Part shown: positions 1 to 4,998 of the stretch, piece by piece
Layout of the letters: every line of letters begins with the position of its first letter
Position numbering within the stretch: the first letter of the stretch is position 1
From: an uncultured Collinsella sp.
Lineage (GTDB): Bacteria > Actinomycetota > Coriobacteriia > Coriobacteriales > Coriobacteriaceae
NCBI GenBank assembly: GCA_902493615.1
Contig: CABUQK010000116.1
Location: 1 to 5,398 of the forward strand
DNA: 5,398 nucleotides
Reading direction: 5' to 3'
Translations under genes and position numbers: made by a program
The notes under the pieces: generated by a model
What the model was told of the DNA's origin: nothing
Database searches by the model: none
What the model saw: the letters and a program-made list of their open reading frames with translations, nothing else

Positions 1-7
1 GTAGCCG

Positions 8-1528
8 GTGGCCGGAATCGGTTTTGAGCTCAAACGTCTGTTTAAGCGCAAGGGTCTGTTTGCCACGATGCGCGCTTATGGCTACGCCGGCATTGTGTGC
101 ACGGGCCCCATGCTGCTTGGCGTACTGCTGCAGGTGGGCATTTTGGTGCTGTGCGGCCTGTGGGGCGTGGGACGCGCCAACCAGGACTTGCTGGTGTGCA
201 TGGTGACCTATGCGCTGCTGGCGTCGCTTACGCTCACGAGCTTTTTGGCCGACATGCTCTTTGCCGAGCGCGAAGAAGAGGTCTTGCCCTCGTTTTGGGG
301 CTCCAACGCCATCATGCTCGTTGTCGGCACGGTGCTCTACGGCGTATTTTTGCTGTTCTCGGGCGCCACGCTGCTGCAGGGGCTGCTGTGCCTGTGGCTG
401 TTCAACATTATGAGCGTCAACTGGAACGGCATGAGCTACCTCACGGCCATTAAGGACTACCGGGGTATTCTGTGCAGCTTTGCCGCGGCCATTGGCGTGG
501 CGTGCTTGTGTGCCTTGGCCGCGCTGGCGCTGGGGCTGCCGCCGGTCGAGGGGCTGCTGGGCTCGATCGCCCTGGGCTACGGTGTGATGCTCGCCTGGGA
601 CGTGGTGCTGTTATACCGGTATTTTCCTCAGAGCGATCGCAACCCCTGGCTCTTTTTGCGCTGGCTCGACCAGTTTATGCCGCTCGCGCTCACGGGCCTG
701 TTTACCAACCTGGGACTCTTTGCACATCTGGTAATTATTTGGGCCGGTCCCATTGGCGTGCAGGTCAAAGGCCTGTTTTACGGTGCGCCCTATCATGATG
801 TTCCGGCGTTGCTTGCGTTTTTGACGATCCTGGTCACGACCGTCAACTTTGTGGTGTCGGTCGAGGTCAACTTCTATCCGCGCTACCGCGACTACTACAG
901 CCTGTTTAACGACGGCGGCGTGGTGGGCGACATCGTGGTGGCCGAGGAGGAAATGCTCGCCACGCTCAACCGGGAGCTGCGGTTTTGCGCGCTCAAGCAG
1001 CTGTTTGTGACGGCAGCGGTCATCTCGCTCGAGACCACGGTGCTCTCGGCCCTGCCACTGGGCTTCAACAATCTGATGCACGGGTATTTCCGCACGCTGT
1101 GCGTGGGCTATGGCCTGTATGCAGTGGGCAACACGATTCTGCTGATCTTGCTGTACTTTACCGACTACAAGGGCGCCGTGCTTGCCTCTGGGCTCTTCGC
1201 GGGCGTGGCGGGGCTGGCGACCATCGTCTCGCTGTTCTTTCCGCAGCAGTTTTATGGCTTTGGCTTTTTGCTCGGCGCGGCGGTGTTTTTTGTTGTGGCG
1301 CTCATGCGGCTCGATACCTATACCGCCAACTTGCCGTATCGTATTCTGAGCCAGCAGCCCATTGTGGCGACCGACAAAACGGGTCGTTTTACACAGCTGG
1401 GTCGCTTGCTCGACCGTGCCGAGCAGCGCTATGAGGAGCTGCGTCTAGAGGGCGAGCCGCATGGTGCGTTTGAGCGCACGGTGGTCCGTGTGTATCGCAA
1501 TCGTTGGGGAGGTCCTGATGACCGATAG
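8..1528 (+). CDS. pelG: PelG-like exopolysaccharide membrane transporter
   Basis: This 506-residue polytopic membrane protein matches PelG, the inner-membrane MOP-superfamily (flippase-like) component thought to move Pel polysaccharide across the cytoplasmic membrane with the glycosyltransferase PelF. The N-terminus MAGIGFELKRLFKRKGL is the hallmark PelG start (the family begins MAGIGFEL), which fixes the GTG at position 8 as the start. Many hydrophobic helices are visible, roughly at residues 27-52, 60-82, 100-118, 122-136, 155-176, 183-203, 224-247, 266-286, 330-350, 362-383, 388-410 and 415-434, so about 12. The family-like segment YHDVPALLAFLTI is at 262-274, followed by a PRYRDYY loop near 291-297. 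From memory the Pseudomonas protein is about 456 residues; this one has a charged cytoplasmic tail from about 435 to 506. No ribosome site can be seen because only 7 bases precede the start. The TAG at 2-4 could be the stop of an upstream gene such as pelF, which cannot be verified here. The gene overlaps the next by 11 bases. Confidence 0.9.
   Translation: MAGIGFELKRLFKRKGLFATMRAYGYAGIVCTGPMLLGVLLQVGILVLCGLWGVGRANQDLLVCMVTYALLASLTLTSFLADMLFAEREEEVLPSFWGSNAIMLVVGTVLYGVFLLFSGATLLQGLLCLWLFNIMSVNWNGMSYLTAIKDYRGILCSFAAAIGVACLCALAALALGLPPVEGLLGSIALGYGVMLAWDVVLLYRYFPQSDRNPWLFLRWLDQFMPLALTGLFTNLGLFAHLVIIWAGPIGVQVKGLFYGAPYHDVPALLAFLTILVTTVNFVVSVEVNFYPRYRDYYSLFNDGGVVGDIVVAEEEMLATLNRELRFCALKQLFVTAAVISLETTVLSALPLGFNNLMHGYFRTLCVGYGLYAVGNTILLILLYFTDYKGAVLASGLFAGVAGLATIVSLFFPQQFYGFGFLLGAAVFFVVALMRLDTYTANLPYRILSQQPIVATDKTGRFTQLGRLLDRAEQRYEELRLEGEPHGAFERTVVRVYRNRWGGPDDR
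1506..1512 (+). promoter_or_regulatory. Ribosome binding site of the CotH gene (decides its start)
   Basis: GGGGAGG lies 5 bases upstream of the ATG at 1518, inside the end of pelG. This strong Shine-Dalgarno sequence selects 1518 over the in-frame ATG at 1461, which would put 19 extra residues ahead of the lipoprotein signal peptide. Confidence 0.85.
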
Positions 1529-3287
1529 GATGATATCGCGTCGCCGCTTGATTGAGGCGGCTGCCGGCACACTGCTGCTTTCGGGCTGCTCTTCGCAGGA
1601 CGAATCCTCGACAAAAAAGACCAAGAAGCAGGACAAGATTAAAAAGGCCGATGCGTCTAGTGAGGCCAAGCATCTTCGCGACAAGGATGAGCTGTACGAG
1701 GTCTACGACGACTCGGGCATTGTGACCATGTACCTGACGGTCTCGCGCGGCAATAGCTCCGAGAACACGGACCACAGCTGGGCCGAGATCAATACGTACT
1801 CGGTCTACGACTATGCCGACATGGGCGTGACGCGCTATCAGGTTATGGGCCTGCTGCAGCCAGGCGATGATAAGGGCCCCGTTGCTGGCGAGGTGGGCTA
1901 TGGCGAGGAGGCGCCCAACGCCACGGTGCAGGTGCGCGGTCAGACGTCGAGTACCTATACACAAAAGAACTATAAGGTGGAGCTCAAAAAGAGCAAGGGC
2001 ACGTGGCGCCAGCAGCGTGCGATTGCGCTTAACAAGCACATGGGCGAGGGCATGCGCTTTCGTAACAAGATGGCCTACGATCTGATTCGTGGCATTCCCC
2101 AGATGATGGGCCTGCGCACGCAGTTTGTGCACTTATGGGTGTGCGACCAGACCGAAAAATCTAACGACACCTTTGAGGACTACGGACTGTTTACGCAGGT
2201 CGAGCAGCTCAACAAGACGGCGCTCAAGGCCCACGGTTTGGATAAGAGCGGGCATCTCTATAAGGTGAACAGCTTCGATTTCCATCGCTTCGAAGACACC
2301 ATTAAGCTCACCGATGACCCCGACTATAACCAGACGGCGTTTGAGGGCATGCTCGAGATTAAGGGCGACTCGGACCATACCAAGTTGATCGAGATGCTCG
2401 ATGCGCTCAACGACGATACGCAAAAGATCGACGATGTGCTCGACACCTACTTCGATACCGAGAACCTGGTCTATTGGATGGCGTTTCAGATCTTGACGGG
2501 CAATTGCGATACGCAGAACCGTAACTGCTATCTGTACAGCCCGCTTAACTCCAAGGTCTGGTACATCCTGGATTGGGACAACGACGGCATGCTGCGCAAG
2601 TTCGAGTTGAGCCTGACAGGGTTCTCGGATTATGCGAGCTGGGAGCGCGGCGTGAGCAACTACTGGGGCAACGTGCTATTTAACCGCGCGTTGCGCAGCA
2701 AGTCGTTCCGCAGCGAACTCGATAGCGCCGTCAAGGACCTGCGCTCGTATTTGACCGAAGAGCGTCTGAGCAAGATGGTCGAGCATTATCGTGAGGTCAC
2801 GGAGCCGCTCGTCTTTGCTGCGCCCGACCTCGATAACCTGCCCGTGACCAAGGACGAATACGAGCAGATCGCCGCGGCCATCCCCTCCGAGATTGAGGAG
2901 AACTACAAGAGCTATCGCGAGAGCTATAAGAAGCCCATGCCGTTCTACATTGGCGTGCCACAGATCGATAACGGTAAGCTGCGCATCAACTGGGATGCGT
3001 CCTACGACTTTAAGGCGCGCGATATTCGCTATACCGTGGAGCTTGCGCGCGATTACGCCATTAGCGACGTGGTCTTTAAGGCCGAGGATGTGCTGCTGCC
3101 CGAGGTGACGTGCGACGCGCCCGACACCGGCCAGTACTTTGTGCGTGTGCGCGCCACCAACTCCGACGGCTATACGCAAGATGCGTTTGACTACTACGTG
3201 ACCGATGACGGCAAGCAGTACGGCATGAAGTGCTTCTACGTGCAAGACGGCGGTAAGGTCGTGGAGGACACGTATGAGGAGGGCTAG
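1518..3287 (+). CDS. CotH-family kinase lipoprotein with C-terminal Fn3-like domain
   Basis: The product has 589 residues. Its N-terminus is a lipoprotein signal: SRRR at 7-10 (twin-arginine-like), a hydrophobic stretch 11-21, and a lipobox LLSGC with the lipidated Cys at 24. A Lys/Asp/Ser-rich tether covers about 25-50. Residues about 65-430 carry CotH landmarks: VRGQTSSTYTQKNYKVEL at 139-156 (the family's RG-x-S/T-S...K-x-Y pattern), the LNKHMGEGMRFRNKMAYDL region at 171-189, YGLFTQVEQLNK at 222-233, and the acidic pair in LDWDND at 351-356, preceded by GNCDTQNRNCYLY at 328-340. CotH of Bacillus is an atypical protein kinase, and the Asp residues here match its metal-binding acidic motif. 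Residues about 474-562 look like a beta-sandwich, with YFVRVRATNSDGYTQ resembling fibronectin-III strands. The protein probably acts outside the membrane. The start at 1518 is chosen for its ribosome site and the signal peptide. It overlaps pelG by 11 bases and the VTC gene by 14. The substrate is unknown; phosphorylation of a polymer, a Pel protein or a surface protein are all possible. Confidence 0.88.
   Translation: MTDRMISRRRLIEAAAGTLLLSGCSSQDESSTKKTKKQDKIKKADASSEAKHLRDKDELYEVYDDSGIVTMYLTVSRGNSSENTDHSWAEINTYSVYDYADMGVTRYQVMGLLQPGDDKGPVAGEVGYGEEAPNATVQVRGQTSSTYTQKNYKVELKKSKGTWRQQRAIALNKHMGEGMRFRNKMAYDLIRGIPQMMGLRTQFVHLWVCDQTEKSNDTFEDYGLFTQVEQLNKTALKAHGLDKSGHLYKVNSFDFHRFEDTIKLTDDPDYNQTAFEGMLEIKGDSDHTKLIEMLDALNDDTQKIDDVLDTYFDTENLVYWMAFQILTGNCDTQNRNCYLYSPLNSKVWYILDWDNDGMLRKFELSLTGFSDYASWERGVSNYWGNVLFNRALRSKSFRSELDSAVKDLRSYLTEERLSKMVEHYREVTEPLVFAAPDLDNLPVTKDEYEQIAAAIPSEIEENYKSYRESYKKPMPFYIGVPQIDNGKLRINWDASYDFKARDIRYTVELARDYAISDVVFKAEDVLLPEVTCDAPDTGQYFVRVRATNSDGYTQDAFDYYVTDDGKQYGMKCFYVQDGGKVVEDTYEEG
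3263..3268 (+). promoter_or_regulatory. Ribosome binding site of the VTC-domain gene
   Basis: GGAGGA sits 5 bases before the ATG at 3274, within the last codons of the CotH gene. It supports that start and implies translation coupled to the upstream gene. Confidence 0.8.
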
Positions 3288-4065
3288 CGCGCTGCTTGAG
3301 CGCCTGGCGGCCCCGCCTGCGCGTGCTACGCAGGAGCGCTACCGCCACGAACTCAAATATCTCATTAACGAGGGCGAGCACGCCGCGCTTGCCTGTCGCA
3401 TGTCGCCGGTCTTTAAGCTGGACAAGCATGCACGGGCGGGCGGTTACACCATCCGCAGCCTGTATTTTGACGACTACTGCAACTCGGCCTACGAGGAAAA
3501 AGACGCCGGTATTCTCATGCGCAAAAAGTATCGCGTGCGCATCTATAACGGCGGCGACAAGGTGATTAAGCTCGAGCGCAAAAAGAAGTACGGCAGCTGG
3601 ATCTACAAGGAGGACGCGCCGCTCACGCGCGACGAGTTTGAGCAGGTCCTCGCCGGCGACTATGACTTTTTGCTGCGCAGCCCGCATCAGCTCTGCCGTG
3701 AGTTCTATATCGAGTGCATCTGCAACATGATGCGCCCGCGCACCATCGTGGACTACGAGCGCGAGCCGTGGGTGATGGACGAGGGCACCGTGCGCATCAC
3801 GTTTGACATGAACGTGCGCGCCGCGGTGGGAAGCTTCGATATCTTTGATGCGACCTTGCCCGCGCTGCCGGTCTTGGAGCCCGGCAAACTAGTGATGGAG
3901 GTCAAGTTTACCGAGTTTTGCCCGCAGCTGGTGCGCGATTTGGTGCCGCCGGGTGCGGCCGAGCTCACGGCGGTTTCCAAGTACTGCCTGTGTTACGAAA
4001 AGACCGCCTACCTGCGCGGTTTTAATTACTGGGAATCGGATTTTGAGAACCGAGGGGATATTTAG
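3274..4065 (+). CDS. VTC-domain polyphosphate polymerase family protein
   Basis: This 263-residue protein is a single VTC domain, the tunnel-fold catalytic domain of yeast Vtc4, which builds polyphosphate from ATP. Conserved positions are visible in order: RYRHELKY with Lys28; IRSLYFDD at 60-67; KKYRVRIY with Arg87 and Arg89; IKLERKKK with Lys99 and Glu101; RPRTIVDYERE at 154-164; VRITFDMNVRA with Arg174 and Arg182; VMEVKF with Glu209 (metal ligand in the family) and Lys211; and SKYCLCYE with Lys236. The basic tunnel residues and the acidic metal ligand therefore appear intact, so activity is plausible. There is no SPX domain and no membrane segment, unlike yeast VTC subunits, so the protein should be cytoplasmic or docked on a partner, most likely the DUF4956 protein encoded 3 bases downstream. 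It has eight cysteines (41, 69, 141, 148, 150, 216, 238, 240), many for its size. Other triphosphate-tunnel enzymes are the main alternative, but the VTC motif order fits best. The actual product (polyphosphate or a phosphorylated glycan precursor) is not shown. Confidence 0.88.
   Translation: MRRASALLERLAAPPARATQERYRHELKYLINEGEHAALACRMSPVFKLDKHARAGGYTIRSLYFDDYCNSAYEEKDAGILMRKKYRVRIYNGGDKVIKLERKKKYGSWIYKEDAPLTRDEFEQVLAGDYDFLLRSPHQLCREFYIECICNMMRPRTIVDYEREPWVMDEGTVRITFDMNVRAAVGSFDIFDATLPALPVLEPGKLVMEVKFTEFCPQLVRDLVPPGAAELTAVSKYCLCYEKTAYLRGFNYWESDFENRGDI
4052..4057 (+). promoter_or_regulatory. Weak, distant ribosome binding site of the DUF4956 gene
   Basis: GAGGGG ends 11 bases before the ATG at 4069, which is longer than usual. 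With only 3 bases after the VTC stop codon, re-initiation by ribosomes finishing the VTC gene probably contributes to translation here. Confidence 0.5.
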
Positions 4066-4068
4066 ACC

Positions 4069-4734
4069 ATGAGCACCAGGGACTTTTTTAAGAACTCCGT
4101 CTTGGAGGCGTTTGGCCAGGTCGACCCTGCCAAGATCGGCCTGTCGCTGCTCGTGGCGCTCGCCATGGGCATCCTGATCTACTACGTGTACAAGCGCTTT
4201 TTTACCGGCGTGGTGTACTCGCGCAGCTTTGCCGTGACGCTTGTGGGCATGTGCGTGCTCACCTGCATGGTGACGCTCGCGATCTCGACCAACGTGGTCA
4301 TCTCGCTCGGTATGGTCGGTGCTCTGTCTATCGTCCGTTACCGAACGGCGGTCAAGGATCCGCTCGACCTGTTGTATCTGTTTTGGTCCATTACCACGGG
4401 TATCACAGCGGGCGCCGGCATGTACGCGCTCGTAGGGCTTGCGGCAGTGGTGATCGTCGTGATGATCGCCGGCTTCGCTACGCACCAGGACAAGGCGCGC
4501 GTGTACATGATGGTTATCCACTATACGGGTCAGACCACGGGCGACGACATTGTGCGTGCCTTTGGCCGCACCAAGTTCACCGTTAAGTCTAAGACCATGC
4601 GCGGCGACAAGGTGGAGATGGCCGTCGAGGTGTTCTCGGACGGCGTGGACATGCCCTATGCCGACGCCATCCGTGCGCTCGACGGCGTGGAGGACCTGAC
4701 GCTCATCCAATACAACGGCGAATACCACGGGTAG
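4069..4734 (+). CDS. DUF4956 family membrane protein
   Basis: The product is a 221-residue membrane protein recognisable as DUF4956 by the block SLGMVGALSIVRYRTAVKDP at 79-98 followed by LDLLYLFWSITTGI at 99-112, the family's signature. Hydrophobic segments are at about 23-41, 53-72, 101-118 and 119-136; the conserved SLGMVGALS stretch (79-87) may be a further re-entrant or membrane element. From about 139 to 221 a soluble domain follows with alternating strand/helix character (VYMMVIHYTG, DDIVRAFGR, KVEMAVEVF, DAIRALDGVEDLTLIQY), resembling a small ferredoxin/ACT-like alpha-beta fold. By positive-inside reasoning the Arg/Lys-rich VRYRTAVKDP loop and the C-terminal domain are likely cytoplasmic. 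The function of the family is not established. DUF4956 genes are commonly found beside VTC-domain and CotH genes, as here, which suggests a membrane partner, anchor or channel for the VTC enzyme. It is the last gene of the operon; a hairpin follows 7 bases after its stop. Confidence 0.88.
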   Translation: MSTRDFFKNSVLEAFGQVDPAKIGLSLLVALAMGILIYYVYKRFFTGVVYSRSFAVTLVGMCVLTCMVTLAISTNVVISLGMVGALSIVRYRTAVKDPLDLLYLFWSITTGITAGAGMYALVGLAAVVIVVMIAGFATHQDKARVYMMVIHYTGQTTGDDIVRAFGRTKFTVKSKTMRGDKVEMAVEVFSDGVDMPYADAIRALDGVEDLTLIQYNGEYHG

Positions 4735-4741
4735 CTAGGGT

Positions 4742-4765
4742 TCCGGCGTTCTGACGAACGCCGGA
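4742..4765 (+). terminator. Hairpin after the operon, probable terminator without T-tract
   Basis: A perfect 10-bp inverted repeat has arms TCCGGCGTTC (4742-4751) and GAACGCCGGA (4756-4765) around the tetraloop TGAC. It lies just after the DUF4956 stop. No T-run follows (the next bases are CCGCTCGACG), so it is not a classical intrinsic terminator. Hairpins without U-tracts at operon ends are common in high-GC Gram-positives and may terminate transcription or protect the 3' end. Because the stem is symmetric it could act on either strand. Confidence 0.6.
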
Positions 4766-4900
4766 CCGCTCGACGCTGCGCACGCATCTGCCGGGCGATC
4801 TGCCGCTCAAACCGTCGCTCGCGTACATGAAGTACGCGTCGCTCCTCTTTCGCGGCACCTCGCCACGGCGGCTGCGCGCTCGCTGACGTTTGCTTGACCT
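4766..4900. other. GC-rich intergenic stretch with hairpin and short direct repeats; possible dispersed element
   Basis: No credible gene is seen. The stretch contains a direct repeat ATCTGCCG at 4786-4793 and 4798-4805 (12-base period), and a 7-bp hairpin with arms CGCGTAC (4820-4826) and GTACGCG (4832-4838) around ATGAA. That hairpin is flanked by an 8-base direct repeat CGTCGCTC at 4813-4820 and 4837-4844. One + frame stays open from 4755 to the TGA at 4884-4886, but its only ATG (4827) would give 19 codons and has no ribosome site. The structure resembles a small palindromic intergenic repeat. Repetition elsewhere in the genome cannot be tested from this window. Confidence 0.4.
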
Positions 4901-4934
4901 GGGCTGTTGAAATGATCCATGTGGCTCGCCCCAT

Positions 4935-4967
4935 TTGCTCAATTTGCCGGTATGGGTTGGGTATCAT
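4935..4967 (+). promoter_or_regulatory. Possible weak promoter of the LacI-family gene
   Basis: TATCAT at 4962-4967 is a fair -10 hexamer. The nearest -35-like sequence, TTGCTC at 4935-4940, is 21 bases away, which is longer than ideal, so the promoter would be weak or activator-dependent. A start of transcription near 4974 would fall inside the operator-like site at 4970-4983. Confidence 0.3.
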
Positions 4968-4969
4968 TG

Positions 4970-4983
4970 TGTAAGCGATTTCA
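4970..4983 (+). promoter_or_regulatory. cre-like LacI/GalR-family operator
   Basis: TGTAAGCGATTTCA matches the catabolite-responsive-element type pattern TG-N-AA-N-CG-N-T-N-N-CA, with the central CG typical of sites bound by LacI/GalR proteins. The half-sites TGTAAGC and TGAAATC (reverse complement of the right half) agree at 5 of 7 positions. It lies 15 bases before the chosen GTG start and next to the putative -10, so binding would block transcription. It may serve autoregulation by the LacI-type protein encoded next, or control by a CcpA-like global regulator. Confidence 0.65.
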
Positions 4984-4988
4984 ATGAC

Positions 4989-4993
4989 AGGGG
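4989..4993 (+). promoter_or_regulatory. Ribosome binding site of the LacI-family gene
   Basis: AGGGG ends 5 bases before the GTG at 4999, which favours that start. Other in-frame starts are ATG 4984 (no ribosome site), GTG 4993 (overlaps the site) and ATG 5008 (14 bases away). Confidence 0.55.
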
Positions 4994-4998
4994 TGCTC

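Noticed and set aside
985..1434. Alternative + frame of 149 codons inside pelG
   Set aside because: It is a shifted-frame reading of transmembrane code, rich in Arg, Ala and Gly, with no ribosome site; the PelG frame is continuous and family-like across it.
1461..1517. In-frame upstream ATG at 1461 for the CotH gene, adding 19 residues
   Set aside because: It lacks a ribosome site and would bury the lipoprotein signal peptide. The ATG at 1518 has GGGGAGG 5 bases upstream and gives a clean SRRR-hydrophobic-LLSGC N-terminus.
1389..2132. Long antisense open frame of 247 codons opposite pelG and the CotH gene
   Set aside because: It covers two well-supported genes, its translation is His/Arg/Ala-rich with no recognisable motif, and it is explained by the G/C third-position bias of the real genes.
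2676..3687. Two overlapping antisense open frames (2676-3245 and 3076-3687)
   Set aside because: They lie opposite the CotH and VTC coding regions, show low-complexity His/Val/Arg composition, and have no motif.
3889..4728. Long antisense open frame of 279 codons opposite the VTC and DUF4956 genes
   Set aside because: The translation is dominated by His, Arg and Val as expected for the reverse strand of GC-rich code; no family motif or ribosome site is seen, and the opposite genes are secure.
4827..4886. Short + frame from ATG 4827 (19 codons) in the intergenic region
   Set aside because: It is too short, has no ribosome site, and its ATG sits in the loop of a hairpin; the reading is better explained by the repeat-like sequence.
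4894..4922. TTGACC at 4894-4899 as a -35 element
   Set aside because: At a 17-base spacing there is no acceptable -10 hexamer (CCATGT), and the site is far from the LacI start.
4901..4931. Possible GGGC...GCCC stem before the LacI gene
   Set aside because: Only four base pairs with a loop of over 20 bases; not meaningful.
4656..4967. Two minus-strand open frames (4656-4967 and 4703-4942) reaching across the intergenic region
   Set aside because: They overlap the end of the DUF4956 gene and run through the hairpins; the products are Arg/Ser-rich without motifs. A real gene here cannot be fully excluded, but nothing supports it.
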